DNA of 64,000 nt from Flavobacterium sharifuzzamanii (GCF_003254585.1 NZ_QJGZ01000041.1:310001-374000), one strand, 5' to 3'; shown: positions 33,931 to 43,390, numbered from the stretch's first letter. Made by a program: numbers and translations. The notes: generated by a model from the letters alone, not told the origin.

Positions 33931-36504
33931 TTAGAATGGATAATTTATACCAAAATTTAAAACTGAATGTCCAAAATTGTATTCTTTAAACCACCTGTCT
34001 CCCTTCTCATGTGCTGGATTATAAGTCTTAAAGCCTAAATCTAAACGAATCACAAAAAAGCTTAAATCGTATCTTAAACCGAATCCTGTACCTAAAGCAA
34101 TTTCAGCTAAATCGTTTAAGTTGTCGAATCTTGCTTTCGGATCTATGACATTATCGAGCACATTCCAGATATTTCCGGCATCTGCAAAGAATGCTCCTTT
34201 TACATCTCCAAAAACTTTAAAACGAAATTCGGCACTTGCTGCAATTTTCATATTGGCTTCGTTGAAGTCGTTTACGGCATTGGTGCTTCCTGGTCCTAAA
34301 GCATAAGGTTGCCAAGCACGGTTGTCATTGGAACCTCCGCCATAATAACTTCGTGAAAACGGAATGTAGTTTGAATTTCCAAACGGAATTGCAATTCCGA
34401 AAAAGCTTCTTACTGCCAGAACTTTCTCTTTTCCAAAATCCCAGTGTTTGATATAATCAAATTCGGTTTTTATATATTCTGAATATTCCAGATTAAAAAT
34501 CTCGTAATTGCCTTTTGCATTTTTTTGAAGATTTCCAACCTCAGAAATTAATGATAATAGTGTTCCAGCAGACTCAATTTTGGTTCTAAATTGATAGAAA
34601 TTGTTATCTGCCAGATCTTTTTTGGTTGTTTTAGTAAAAGAAAAACTTGTTGCAAGGATAAAATCATTTTCAGTCAAACGAACTCTTCTTTCCTCAATAC
34701 TTTCAACTTCCTGATATTGCGGATTGCCTGGAGTCAAGGCTGTTTTTCCAGTTAATACGTCATTCGTAAATCCAGTTGTTCCTTTAGGTATGGTAAGGTC
34801 TTTTCTAGCTTGTTCCTCTGTTGTGGTTCCCCAGTTGAGAGGATCCACATTGTAATCTTTTCCAATAAAATTCAAATCATCATAAGATGAAGTGTATACA
34901 TTAAAGTAATTATCAGGATTTAAGTTGCGGACGAACTGAGCATTTAACAATTCGAATTTTGCTGTATTATGACGTTTTGGTGTCCAGTTGTATGATATAC
35001 CTCCTGTAAAGTTTTCTTTATCCAAACCAATATTTCGCTGTTTTGAAAAACCAGAAGTAATAGAGGTGTAGGGGATCATACTTTTGGGGATAATTTTTTC
35101 TGTTCCAAACGGAAGTAGAATTCTCGGAAAGTTCAATTTCATATCCAAACCATACTCAGAAACATTAAAGAAATTATTGTTTGGGTTGGCCATGTCTCTG
35201 GAAGATCCTATGTTTAAACGGGCAGAAATTTCAAGAGTCTCGGCACGGTTAAATACATTACGAATAGTTTCAGAAACACTGGCTCCAATTCCGAAATCTT
35301 GAATATTAGAGTGTGTTAAGTCAAGTGTTGCCCCAAAACTGTATTTTTTTCTTGGAGTCAAATAAACATTGGCAATAAGAGATTGAGCCGTAGAATCTCT
35401 TTTGTCTACTTCATATTGGATTGATGGATAGTTGAAAATCCTTAAATTATTTAAATATCGAGAAGATAGAGTGGTTCTGAAATCAGCAAAAGTGCTTCCT
35501 TTCGTAATAAAGATCGCATCTGTGATAGCACGGGGTCTATATTTTAAGGACTTGTAGCTGTAAAGGTTAAAGTTGTTGTATGTTACACTGTCTGTTGGCT
35601 TTTTCTTAGAATTTGCAGCAGAATAATCTGTGTAAATGTTTACATCGCTAATTTTGTACAATTTAAAAGGTTCTGTACGGCTAGAATCTCTATCTTGAAT
35701 TGTGTTGTTGTTTATTATCAAAGTGACATCAGCTTTTGCTTTTTTGCCAATGGTATCAATGTCAAAAGTTACATAAGTAGGCTGAAAGTAATAAGCGCCA
35801 TGATTTCTGAAATATGTTGTGATACGATTTTTTTCTTCTTCAAAATCAGTAGTTTTATATTGATTTCCAGATTTTAATAAAGAAGGTTCGTTATTAGTTC
35901 TATATAATGAGTCTAACGCAGGAGTCATTATTTTGGTTCTAATAGTATCTAACTTGTAAGCTGGTCCTGTAGTGATATTATAATTAATTGCAGCTCTCTT
36001 TTTTCCAACAGTATCAATAGTATAATCGGTTTGGACATTAAAAAAACCATTATTGAAATAATAGTATTTTAATCGAAGCAATGATTTTTTAGCCTTAGAA
36101 GTGTCAATTATTACTGGAGGTTCACCAGTATTTTTTAGAAACTCATGAATTCCTTTGTAATAAAAAGATTGTCCAAGACGGTCGACTTGTTTTGCAGAGA
36201 ATATCTTAGACATGCGCTCATACTTTCCAGGATTGTTTTTAAATTTGGCCTGATAAGTAGAATCTGGATTTAAATTTGCTAAATTGTATAAATTTAATCG
36301 AAGCTTATAACCTAATAATTTACCATTTGGTTTTTGGTACATCTGATTAGAAGCTGTCTCATCGTTTGTCGATTTTCCGTTAACTATAATATTATTTTTT
36401 ACAAGAAGATTTTTTCCATCGGGAACTCTTTTTACGGCATTACAAGCGCAAATTAATATTGCAATTAGAAGAAATGCTATTATTTTTGTGGAATTATTTT
36501 TCAA
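33931..36504 (-). CDS. tamL: Omp85-family lipoprotein TamL (BamA/TamA-like)
   Basis: 857 residues. Lipobox LICAC (Cys at about 20-21), then CNAVKRVPDGKNLLVKNNI, which is typical of Bacteroidota TamL. POTRA-like repeats occupy about 25-330 (YYFNNGFFNVQTDYTID, YYFQPTYVTFDID). The C-terminal 16-strand Omp85 barrel ends VLNFGINYPF, with GFGLRYDLSFFVIRLDLGFK before it. It acts in outer-membrane protein or lipid assembly with TamB. It is divergent from the methyltransferase gene, with a 37-bp gap that holds a TACTTTTG box (36532-36525) for this gene. Confidence 0.92.
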   Translation of the reverse strand: MKNNSTKIIAFLLIAILICACNAVKRVPDGKNLLVKNNIIVNGKSTNDETASNQMYQKPNGKLLGYKLRLNLYNLANLNPDSTYQAKFKNNPGKYERMSKIFSAKQVDRLGQSFYYKGIHEFLKNTGEPPVIIDTSKAKKSLLRLKYYYFNNGFFNVQTDYTIDTVGKKRAAINYNITTGPAYKLDTIRTKIMTPALDSLYRTNNEPSLLKSGNQYKTTDFEEEKNRITTYFRNHGAYYFQPTYVTFDIDTIGKKAKADVTLIINNNTIQDRDSSRTEPFKLYKISDVNIYTDYSAANSKKKPTDSVTYNNFNLYSYKSLKYRPRAITDAIFITKGSTFADFRTTLSSRYLNNLRIFNYPSIQYEVDKRDSTAQSLIANVYLTPRKKYSFGATLDLTHSNIQDFGIGASVSETIRNVFNRAETLEISARLNIGSSRDMANPNNNFFNVSEYGLDMKLNFPRILLPFGTEKIIPKSMIPYTSITSGFSKQRNIGLDKENFTGGISYNWTPKRHNTAKFELLNAQFVRNLNPDNYFNVYTSSYDDLNFIGKDYNVDPLNWGTTTEEQARKDLTIPKGTTGFTNDVLTGKTALTPGNPQYQEVESIEERRVRLTENDFILATSFSFTKTTKKDLADNNFYQFRTKIESAGTLLSLISEVGNLQKNAKGNYEIFNLEYSEYIKTEFDYIKHWDFGKEKVLAVRSFFGIAIPFGNSNYIPFSRSYYGGGSNDNRAWQPYALGPGSTNAVNDFNEANMKIAASAEFRFKVFGDVKGAFFADAGNIWNVLDNVIDPKARFDNLNDLAEIALGTGFGLRYDLSFFVIRLDLGFKTYNPAHEKGDRWFKEYNFGHSVLNFGINYPF

Positions 36505-36541
36505 GTGTTATTTAATATTTAATTCAAAAGTACATTATTTT

Positions 36542-37270
36542 ATGGTTAGTAAAAACCAAATAAAACTAATATCAGGCTTGCATCAAAAAAAGCAGCGTTT
36601 TGCTAATCAATTATTCTTTGCTGAAGGAGTAAAAGTAATTCAAGAATTGCTGCAATCCAATTTTGAATTAGAACATTTATACACCACATTGAATGATTTT
36701 CAGGCGGTTCACGCCTCAAAACGCACTCTTATTAATGAACAAGAACTAAAAAAAATAAGTGCTTTGTCGACTCCAAATTCTTGTTTGGCAGTTTTTAAAA
36801 TTCCAGCCGAAAAAGTAATAATCGATTCGGGCTTAATTTTAGCTTTAGACGACATTAGAGACCCAGGAAATCTAGGCACTATTTTACGTCTGTGCGATTG
36901 GTTTGGCATCAAGCAGATTGTCTGTTCTAAAGAAACAGTGGATATTTATAATCCAAAAGTGGTACAAGCTACAATGGGATCTATTACCAGAGTAAATGTA
37001 AGCTATGTTGATTTAAAACTTTTTCTTGCTCAAACTAAACTGCCAGTTTTTGGAACCTTTATGGATGGAGAAAATATTTACCAATCAAAACTGCCTCAAG
37101 ATGGAATCATTATTATGGGTAATGAAGCCAACGGAATTTCAGAAGAGATTGAAAAAATCATAACCAGCCGTCTCACAATTCCTCGATTTGGAGAGCTTCA
37201 AAAAACGGAAAGTTTAAATGTAGCTACTGCAACAGCAATTATTCTTAGTGAATTTAAACGAAATAGTTGA
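36542..37270 (+). CDS. TrmH family RNA 2'-O-methyltransferase
   Basis: 242 residues from the ATG at 36542 (MVSKNQIKLISGL). N-terminal substrate-binding domain (KKQRFANQLFFAEGVKVIQEL), then a SPOUT domain with the three knot motifs LALDDIRDPGNLGTILRLCD, IIMGNEANGISEEIEK and IPRFGELQKTESLNVATATA. It methylates a ribose in tRNA or rRNA; the exact nucleotide cannot be told. A start at 36488 would add 18 residues and overlap tamL, so it is not used. Confidence 0.92.
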   Translation: MVSKNQIKLISGLHQKKQRFANQLFFAEGVKVIQELLQSNFELEHLYTTLNDFQAVHASKRTLINEQELKKISALSTPNSCLAVFKIPAEKVIIDSGLILALDDIRDPGNLGTILRLCDWFGIKQIVCSKETVDIYNPKVVQATMGSITRVNVSYVDLKLFLAQTKLPVFGTFMDGENIYQSKLPQDGIIIMGNEANGISEEIEKIITSRLTIPRFGELQKTESLNVATATAIILSEFKRNS

Positions 37271-37279
37271 TACTTTGTT

Positions 37280-37990
37280 TTAATGAAAAGTGAAATTTAT
37301 TAAAAGCGCCCTAGATTTCATCGAATCAATGTTTCCTGTCCACGGGCTGTCTGGAGTATTATCCCTAATAAGTTCATCTGTTATACCAAACATTCCTCTA
37401 ACAGAAGGAGAGAAGATAAAGTATTCGGTAAAAATATCAATTCCTAAACCTAATTCGTAAGCAGCAGTCCATTGTTTTACTCTAAATTTCTGCTCAAAGT
37501 TATCGTCTTTTGATTTAGCATTGCTAGATAAATTTAAAGTTGTTGACATACCGCCAACCAAGTATGGGCGTATATTTCCTGTACGCAAGGCAGAAAATTT
37601 CAATAACAAAGGAAAGTGAATGTAAGTACTGTTTACTTCTCTCAAATAATCACTTTCTTTGTTGCTTATGCCAGGAAAATAAAGGTCACGTTTAGTATAA
37701 TACAAGCCAGGTTCAAAACGCAGGTTGATGTATTCTTGAAGTCTTAAATCGGCTACAACACCCACATTAAAGCCAGTTGTTTTTTTAACCTGAATATCTT
37801 CCTTTACAGGAGTTTTGTAATCAAATTTAAAGTCAAAACTATTAAAACCTAAATAGTAACCAAAGTAAATACGTTGCTTTTGCCAGTTTTCAAGATTAAT
37901 AATAGGGTCTTTGCTAAACATGTTTTTAGCAAATTGCGAATGTCCTTTTGTCGTTAAGACCAATAAAAATAAGATTACAACTTTTTTCAT
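37280..37990 (-). CDS. porT: Type IX secretion protein PorT
   Basis: 236 residues from the ATG at 37990 (signal peptide KKVVILFLLVLTTKGHSQ). Mature beta-barrel landmarks are YFGYYLGFNSFDFKFDY, TTGFNVGVVADLRLQEYINL, RFEPGLYYTKRDLYFPG and AAYELGLGIDIFTEYF. PorT is an outer-membrane factor needed for the type IX secretion system that serves gliding and exoprotein export. It lies 1 bp after ubiE, the usual flavobacterial arrangement. The longer frame to 38053 has no signal peptide at its start and overlaps ubiE. Confidence 0.93.
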   Translation of the reverse strand: MKKVVILFLLVLTTKGHSQFAKNMFSKDPIINLENWQKQRIYFGYYLGFNSFDFKFDYKTPVKEDIQVKKTTGFNVGVVADLRLQEYINLRFEPGLYYTKRDLYFPGISNKESDYLREVNSTYIHFPLLLKFSALRTGNIRPYLVGGMSTTLNLSSNAKSKDDNFEQKFRVKQWTAAYELGLGIDIFTEYFIFSPSVRGMFGITDELIRDNTPDSPWTGNIDSMKSRALLINFTFH

Positions 37991-37991
37991 A

Positions 37992-38723
37992 CTATTTTTT
38001 AGATGCAGAATAAATTGTTGCGACACCAAAAGTTTGAGGCATTGCCACAACATCTATAAACCCAGTTTTTCTTAAAATATTGTTTAAGGCCTCTCCATAA
38101 GGAAAAGCAGCAGCTGATTCAGACAGATAGCCATAAGCATCATTATCTTTAGAAAATAATTTTCCAATTAATGGAAGTATATTTTTGCTGTAGAAATTGT
38201 AGCCTTGTTTATAAGGGAATTTATCTGGAACAGAAGTTTCTAATATAACAAAAACGCCATTTGGTTTTAAAACTCTTAAGATTTCTGAAAAACCTTTTTC
38301 TAGGTTTTCAAAATTTCTTACGCCAAAACCAACTGTGATTGCGTCAAAATAATTGTCCTCAAATGGCATGTTTTCAGAATCTCCCAAAACTAGTTCAATA
38401 ACATTTGAAAGTTTTTTTTCTTCTACTTTCTTTTTTCCTACTTCTAGCATTCCCGCAGAGATATCTAGGCCAACAATTTTTTCGGCATTAGTTTGTGCAA
38501 GTAAAATGGCTAAGTCGCCAGTTCCAGTTGCAATATCAAGAATAACTTTTGGTTTTTTGTCTGATACTATTTTTAATACTTTTTTACGCCATTTAACATC
38601 GATTCCAAAAGAAATTACACGATTCAAATTATCGTAATTTCCTGAAATGGTGTCAAACATTTGGGTTACTTGCTCTTTTTTACCTAAAGAAGAGTCTTTA
38701 TACGGAGTTATTTTTTCAGACAT
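37992..38723 (-). CDS. ubiE: Demethylmenaquinone methyltransferase
   Basis: 243 residues. Class I SAM methyltransferase with ILDIATGTGDLAILLAQTN (SAM-binding), FDTISGNYDNLNRVISFGID at the start, AITVGFGVRNFENLEKGFSE and VFVILETSVPDKFPYKQGYN. It makes menaquinone from demethylmenaquinone; the enzyme is also called MenG. A TATATTTG -7 box is at 38745-38738. It is co-transcribed with porT. Confidence 0.96.
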   Translation of the reverse strand: MSEKITPYKDSSLGKKEQVTQMFDTISGNYDNLNRVISFGIDVKWRKKVLKIVSDKKPKVILDIATGTGDLAILLAQTNAEKIVGLDISAGMLEVGKKKVEEKKLSNVIELVLGDSENMPFEDNYFDAITVGFGVRNFENLEKGFSEILRVLKPNGVFVILETSVPDKFPYKQGYNFYSKNILPLIGKLFSKDNDAYGYLSESAAAFPYGEALNNILRKTGFIDVVAMPQTFGVATIYSASKK

Positions 38724-38829
38724 TTTTTTTATTTAGGCAAATATAAACAATCTAGTTTAACTGTAATTGAGTTTTTTAATTTGTAAAATAAATGTTTTGG
38801 GAGATTTGTTTTAAAACAGATTTTGCCAT

Positions 38830-38873
38830 CCCTAAATCTAGGTATTTTTCCAAAACCCCTAAATCTTGGTATT
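38830..38873. repeat. Direct repeat CCCTAAATCTwGGTATT, two copies
   Basis: 17-bp units at 38830-38846 and 38857-38873, differing at one base, 27 bp apart start to start. The units face the same way, as expected of tandem operator sites for a dimeric regulator, or remnants of a repeat. Confidence 0.6.
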
Positions 38874-39258
38874 GTCTGATGACGCTATTATGAGCAACTT
38901 TGTCAAAGTAAAAATGATTAAAGTTTAATGATTGATAATGTCGCTATGACTTAAACAAATGATTACTTTTTTTTGTGCTGGTAATTCATTTGTTCATGAA
39001 AGAGTTTTGCAAAGTATTGTTCTTGGGGGGAAATACTAATATTAAGCGCAAAGTACGTTCTTAGGATTAAATTTGTTTTTGGAAATTTTAATTTTCTGCC
39101 TTTAATATCTTAGTGGTATTTGTTATTAGAGGCGTTTGAGGCTTAGGTCTCAAATAACATTAAATGTTATTCAGTTTTGCAGATGTTTCTCAACATTTGT
39201 GATTTTTTTAAAACAAAATTCTTCTTGAGCAAGTTAAGCTTCAAAAATCAATTATTTA

Positions 39259-39288
39259 AAAACATCCTCCCTGAAAAGAGGATGTTTT
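39259..39288 (-). terminator. folA terminator
   Basis: 11-bp stem AAAACATCCTC / GAGGATGTTTT with an 8-nt loop, 4 bp beyond the folA stop, T-rich on both strands. Confidence 0.85.
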
Positions 39289-39292
39289 TTAT

Positions 39293-39775
39293 TTATTTTC
39301 TAATGTACGTTTCATACGTGTAATCATAAAGGTGTTTTTCATCTTTATAATTTTCTTCAGCTTCTACCAAAGTCCATTCGCTTTTATTGATTTTTGGGAA
39401 AAAAGCATCCGCATCAAACGAATGATGAACTTTAGTTAGCTCAATAATATCAGTAAACGGAAGCGCAAGATTGTAAATTTCGCCACCACCAATAACGTAG
39501 CTATCATCATTATCAGGACACAGAGCAATTGCTTTTTCAATACTATCTACTACAATGCATCCTTCTGGTTTATAATTTTCTTGACGAGAAATTACAATAT
39601 GAACGCGGTCTGGTAAAGGTTTTGGGAAACTTTCAAAAGTTTTTCTTCCCATAATGATATGATGACCAGTAGTAAGCGATTTAAATCTTTTAAAATCATT
39701 TGGCAAATGCCATACTAATTCGTTGTTTTTTCCAAGCGCATTATTTTCGGCTGCAGCCGCTATCATTATAATCAT
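39293..39775 (-). CDS. folA: Dihydrofolate reductase
   Basis: 160 residues. Landmarks are IIMIAAAAENNALGKNNELVWHLPND (Met20-loop region), FKSLTTGHHIIMGRKTFESF, LPDRVHIVISRQ and SYVIGGGEIYNLAL. It reduces dihydrofolate with NADPH and supports thyA, encoded 0.9 kb away on the same strand. Start at 39775 or 39769; both are ATG. Follows the 2TM gene by 11 bp. Confidence 0.96.
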   Translation of the reverse strand: MIIMIAAAAENNALGKNNELVWHLPNDFKRFKSLTTGHHIIMGRKTFESFPKPLPDRVHIVISRQENYKPEGCIVVDSIEKAIALCPDNDDSYVIGGGEIYNLALPFTDIIELTKVHHSFDADAFFPKINKSEWTLVEAEENYKDEKHLYDYTYETYIRK

Positions 39776-39786
39776 GGTATGCTTAA

Positions 39787-40131
39787 CTAAATTTTATTTT
39801 CATTCTCTTCGTTGATAGAAGATTCAAGCTGACTAATTCTCTTTTGCTGTAAAGCAACTAATCGGTCAATTTGTTCTCTTTCCCATTTTTTATTCATAAA
39901 ACGGTCGGTTATATACACTTTTATAAAATGCAGAATAAAAAGGAAAAGCCAGATGGTAATACCCCATATGCACCAGTTTTGACTTGTGCCTTCTCCGAAA
40001 CCAAAAAATCTATTGGCAATAAATAAAAATAAACTTCCAAGTAGGAAAAGAACAAAATGAAAATATAAAACCTTTTTTTGTCTTAATCGGCGTCTAGCGT
40101 ATTCGTATTGTTCGTGTACTTCTTTTTCCAT
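39787..40131 (-). CDS. 2TM domain protein
   Basis: 114 residues. N-terminal amphipathic YEYARRRLRQKKVLYFHF leads into two membrane helices (FVLFLLGSLFLFIANRFF; WCIWGITIWLFLFILHFI), then a basic DRFMNKKWEREQIDRLV tail. This is the 2TM family, common in flavobacteria beside folA; function unknown. Operon with folA. Confidence 0.82.
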   Translation of the reverse strand: MEKEVHEQYEYARRRLRQKKVLYFHFVLFLLGSLFLFIANRFFGFGEGTSQNWCIWGITIWLFLFILHFIKVYITDRFMNKKWEREQIDRLVALQQKRISQLESSINEENENKI

Positions 40132-40370
40132 AAGATAAAAATGAGATCATAAAGTTAAAATTTATTTTCGAAAGACAATATTTTGGGTATAGAATATTTG
40201 CTTTTTAATGATCCAAGAATTTGAAAAACAAAATTTTAACCACTTTAAATTACCAATAAAGCGAAAAAAATATATAGTTTTTGGTATTATCATAAATCGG
40301 TTCTGGAGGTAGTTAGTGTTTCGTTGAATTTAGTTAATTTTAGATGTATAAATCTAAAAACTAAATAGTT

Positions 40371-40667
40371 ATGTCTTTGAAAAAACAATTTATCAAAACG
40401 AAGCCGGTTGTTAAAGTTACATTTTCAATAGATGCCAAAGATGCTGATTCGGCAGCGGTGGTTGGAGATTTTAATAACTGGGATGCCTCGGAAGGAGCCT
40501 TAAGCAAGTTGAAAAACGGAACATTTAAAGCAACTTACGATTTGGTGAAAGATGCGATCTATGAATTTAAGTATCTGATTGACGGAAATTATGTTAATGA
40601 TCCTGAAGCCGATTTTTACAAATGGAATGATTATGCCGGAAGTGAAAATGGGGTTTTAGTTGTATAA
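40371..40667 (+). CDS. Small isoamylase-type early-set domain protein (CBM48-like)
   Basis: 98 residues, a single E-set domain with VTFSIDAKDADSAAVVGDFN, NWDASEGALSKLKNG, YEFKYLIDGNYVNDPEADF. It resembles the glycogen-binding domain of AMPK-beta and branching enzymes. There is no catalytic domain and no signal peptide, so it probably binds glycogen or a related glucan in the cytoplasm. It is a lone gene with a bidirectional terminator at its end. Confidence 0.88.
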   Translation: MSLKKQFIKTKPVVKVTFSIDAKDADSAAVVGDFNNWDASEGALSKLKNGTFKATYDLVKDAIYEFKYLIDGNYVNDPEADFYKWNDYAGSENGVLVV

Positions 40668-40700
40668 AAAAATCCGCTTAAATTTTTAAGCGGATTTTTT
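40667..40700. terminator. Bidirectional terminator between 40667 and thyA
   Basis: AAAAAATCCGCTTAA / TTAAGCGGATTTTTT, a long near-perfect stem with a short AT loop between two convergent genes. Confidence 0.9.
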
Positions 40701-40705
40701 TATTT

Positions 40706-41557
40706 TTATACAGCAACACTTCCTTTTATGGCAGGATGCGGATCGTAATCTACAAGTGTGAAATCATTAAAATCAAAATCAAAAATGTTTTTAATCTCTG
40801 GATTTAAAATCATTTTTGGTAATGGTTTTGGCTCACGCGTTAATTGCAGTTCCAATTGTTCAAAATGATTATTATAAATATGTGCGTCACCAAACGTATG
40901 AATAAATTCGCCTGGTTCTAAGTCGCATACTTGTGCAATCATCATGGTCAACAGTGCGTAAGAAGCAATGTTAAAAGGTACTCCTAAAAAGATATCGGCA
41001 CTTCGCTGATATAATTGGCAAGAAAGTTTTCCTTTTGTTTCGCCTTTTTCAGGATCTGGACTTGCTACGTAAAACTGAAAAAAGGCATGGCAAGGAGGTA
41101 AAGCCGCTTTGTTATTAGCTACATTTTCCTCAAAAGATTTTTTTGTATCTGGAAGAACTGAAGGATTCCATGCTGAAACCAACATTCTTCTGCTATTTGG
41201 GTTTGTTTTTAATTCAGTGATTAATTCCGAAATCTGATCAATTTCTTCGCTGTTCCAATTTCTCCATTGGTGTCCATAAACAGGTCCCAAATCACCGTTA
41301 GAATCAGCCCATTCATCCCAGATTTTTACTCCGTTTTCCTGAAGATATTTGATATTCGTGTCTCCTTTTAAAAACCAAAGCAATTCGTAAATAATGGATT
41401 TTAAATGAAGCTTTTTAGTGGTAACCATTGGGAAACCTTCACTTAAATCAAAACGCATTTGGTAGCCAAAAACGCTTTTAGTTCCTGTTCCGGTACGGTC
41501 TCCTTTTTGATTGCCGTTTTCTAAAACGTGTTTTACTAAATCTAAGTATTGTTTCAT
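40706..41557 (-). CDS. thyA: Thymidylate synthase
   Basis: 283 residues. Catalytic Cys in ALPPCHAFFQFYV, with DRTGTGTKSVFGYQMRF, PVYGHQWRNWN, QRSADIFLGVPFNIASYAL and IYNNHFEQLELQL. It converts dUMP to dTMP with methylene-tetrahydrofolate, giving dihydrofolate that folA recycles. A 76-bp gap with inverted repeats separates it from the upstream nuclease gene. Confidence 0.97.
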   Translation of the reverse strand: MKQYLDLVKHVLENGNQKGDRTGTGTKSVFGYQMRFDLSEGFPMVTTKKLHLKSIIYELLWFLKGDTNIKYLQENGVKIWDEWADSNGDLGPVYGHQWRNWNSEEIDQISELITELKTNPNSRRMLVSAWNPSVLPDTKKSFEENVANNKAALPPCHAFFQFYVASPDPEKGETKGKLSCQLYQRSADIFLGVPFNIASYALLTMMIAQVCDLEPGEFIHTFGDAHIYNNHFEQLELQLTREPKPLPKMILNPEIKNIFDFDFNDFTLVDYDPHPAIKGSVAV

Positions 41558-41586
41558 TTTTTGTTTATTCGGTTAATTGTTTAGTC

Positions 41587-41626
41587 GTTTAATCGATTTA
41601 ACGAATAAACGGTTTAACGATTAAAC
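41587..41626. repeat. Inverted repeat upstream of thyA
   Basis: 9-bp stem GTTTAATCG / CGATTAAAC with a 22-nt loop that itself contains AACGAATAAACG-like units. The surrounding TTTAGTCG/TTAACGA wording looks like a short intergenic repeat. Confidence 0.55.
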
Positions 41627-41632
41627 ATATAT

Positions 41633-42256
41633 TTATCTTCTAGAGATTTCGTCTCTAATTTTTGCTGCTTTTTCGTAATCTTCCTGAGAAACGGCTTGGT
41701 CTAAAAGCTCGTTTAATTCCTGTAAAGAATGTTTTGCGTAAACGTCTCCAGATTGGTTGCTTTCTTCTTCATGCCCGAAAGTTTCAGGGTTTGAAAGGAC
41801 ATCATCGATTTCCTGAGCTCCAGAATCTGTTTCGGCAGTATTCGATTTTAAATAAATACCAGCTTTATCCAGAATGTTTTTATAAGTAAAAATAGGGGCG
41901 TTGAAACGAAGAGCCAGAGCAATAGCGTCAGAAGTTCTTGCATCGATAATTTCTTCGATTTTATCTCTTTCGCAGATTAAGCTTGAATAGAAAACACCGT
42001 CAACTAATTTGTGAATGATAACTTGTTTTACCACGATATCAAATCTTTCGGCAAAATTTTTAAATAAATCGTGTGTTAAAGGACGTGGCGGTTTTATTTC
42101 TTTCTCTAGAGCAATAGCGATTGACTGGGCTTCAAAAGCGCCAATAACAATAGGTAATTTTCTTTCGCCGTCGACTTCATTCAAAATTAAGGCATAAGCG
42201 CCATTTTGAGTTTGACTGTATGAAATTCCTTTTATGGATAATTTTACTAGACTCAT
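41633..42256 (-). CDS. Bifunctional nuclease (BFN) family protein with UVR motif
   Basis: 207 residues from the ATG at 42256 (MSLVKLSIKG). The BFN domain (about 1-130) has RKLPIVIGAFEAQSIAIALE, PPRPLTHDLFKNFAERFDI and IDARTSDAIALALRFNAPIF. The C-terminus has a UVR helix pair (LQELNELLDQAVSQEDYEKA, KIRDEISRR) as in UvrB/ClpC partners. Plant homologues degrade RNA and DNA; the bacterial role is not settled. Start at 42277 would add seven residues. Confidence 0.88.
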   Translation of the reverse strand: MSLVKLSIKGISYSQTQNGAYALILNEVDGERKLPIVIGAFEAQSIAIALEKEIKPPRPLTHDLFKNFAERFDIVVKQVIIHKLVDGVFYSSLICERDKIEEIIDARTSDAIALALRFNAPIFTYKNILDKAGIYLKSNTAETDSGAQEIDDVLSNPETFGHEEESNQSGDVYAKHSLQELNELLDQAVSQEDYEKAAKIRDEISRR

Positions 42257-42353
42257 ATATGTTTGTAAAAAAGGCACTTAGCACCTTATTTTAATACTAT
42301 TTTGGTTTGGAAAATAAAGCTGCAATTTTAATCAAAAAATATGGAACAAAAAA

Positions 42354-42395
42354 GCTGCCTATAAACAAAGATACAACATCTTGTTTTTAGGCAGC
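42354..42395 (-). terminator. etfA terminator
   Basis: Stem GCTGCCTA / TAGGCAGC extended by AAACAA / TTGTTT and GAT/ATC inner pairs, then a T6 run on the minus strand. It lies 27 bp beyond the etfA stop. Confidence 0.85.
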
Positions 42396-42421
42396 AATAT
42401 TTTTAAAGAGAATTCTTTGTA

Positions 42422-43390
42422 TTAAGAATGCTGAGCTTTGAAAGCTTTTAATTTCTCTGTTAATTGTGGCACAATTTCAAAAGCATCTCCAACTACACCA
42501 TAATCAGCAACTTTGAAGAAAGGAGCTTCTGGATCGTTATTGATAACTACTTTTACTTTAGAAGAGTTAATACCTGCAATGTGCTGAATCGCTCCAGAGA
42601 TACCAATAGCAATATATAAGTTTGTTGCAACTGGTTTTCCTGTTTGTCCAACGTGCTCGCTATGAGGTCTCCATCCTAAATCTGAAACTGGTTTAGAACA
42701 AGCAGTTGCAGCACCAAGAACAGCAGCAAGATCTTCTACTAATCCCCAGTTTTCTGGTCCTTTTAATCCACGTCCGCCAGAAACTACGATATCAGCGTCA
42801 GCGATAGAAACTTTTCCAGATACTTTTTCTACAGATTCTACTTTTACGCCAAAGTCATTGTCACCAACAGTTGGGTTGAAATCTTCTGGGGCAGCAGCTC
42901 CTTCGCTTTCAAAAAGTCCGTAAGAGTTTTTAGCTAAACCAAGAACTTTTACATCTGTATCGATTTGTGTAATGTTGAAAGCTTTGTTTGAGAAAGCGTT
43001 TCTTTTTACTTGAAATGGAGAAGTGCTAACTGGCAACCCAACTACATTTGAAGCAAAACCAGCATTTAAAGCCACTGCTACTAGTGGTGAAAGATAAATG
43101 CTATCTGTTGTAGAAGAAAGCAATACTACTTTTGTTCCTTCTTTCTCGGCAGCTTGTTTGATAACATCAGCGTAAGCTTTTGCATTAAAACCAGCTAATT
43201 TGTCATTACTTACTTTTAAAACTTTATCAACTCCGTATTTGCCTAACTCGCTTACATCGCTGATGTTTACTGTTAAAGCAGTAACAGTTGTTCCTAATGA
43301 TTCAGCTACTTTCTTAGCATAAGACGCTAATTCGAAAGCAACTTTTTTAAATTTTCCTTCTGCAGATTCTGCATATATTAATATTGACAT
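42422..43390 (-). CDS. etfA: Electron transfer flavoprotein subunit alpha
   Basis: 322 residues. The C-terminal FAD domain has VSGGRGLKGPENWGLVEDLA, GAATACSKPVSDLGWRP, HVGQTGKPVATNLYIAIGIS and GAIQHIAGI. With EtfB it carries electrons from acyl-CoA dehydrogenases to the quinone pool. It follows etfB after 76 bp of intergenic repeat-like sequence. Confidence 0.97.
   Translation of the reverse strand: MSILIYAESAEGKFKKVAFELASYAKKVAESLGTTVTALTVNISDVSELGKYGVDKVLKVSNDKLAGFNAKAYADVIKQAAEKEGTKVVLLSSTTDSIYLSPLVAVALNAGFASNVVGLPVSTSPFQVKRNAFSNKAFNITQIDTDVKVLGLAKNSYGLFESEGAAAPEDFNPTVGDNDFGVKVESVEKVSGKVSIADADIVVSGGRGLKGPENWGLVEDLAAVLGAATACSKPVSDLGWRPHSEHVGQTGKPVATNLYIAIGISGAIQHIAGINSSKVKVVINNDPEAPFFKVADYGVVGDAFEIVPQLTEKLKAFKAQHS

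Larger units (their letters stand above)
38724..39292. other. 569-bp non-coding gap
   Basis: No gene recognised on either strand. It contains the ubiE promoter box at its left end, a direct repeat (38830-38873), a palindrome ACTTTG-T-CAAAGT near 38900, two adjacent small inverted repeats (TTTGAG/CTCAAA at 39135-39154; AATAACAT/ATGTTATT at 39153-39171), and the folA terminator at the right. A small structured RNA is possible but not shown. Confidence 0.5.

Noticed and set aside
38830..38873. CRISPR-like direct repeats
   Set aside because: Only two 17-bp units with a 10-bp spacer and no cas gene anywhere in the window.
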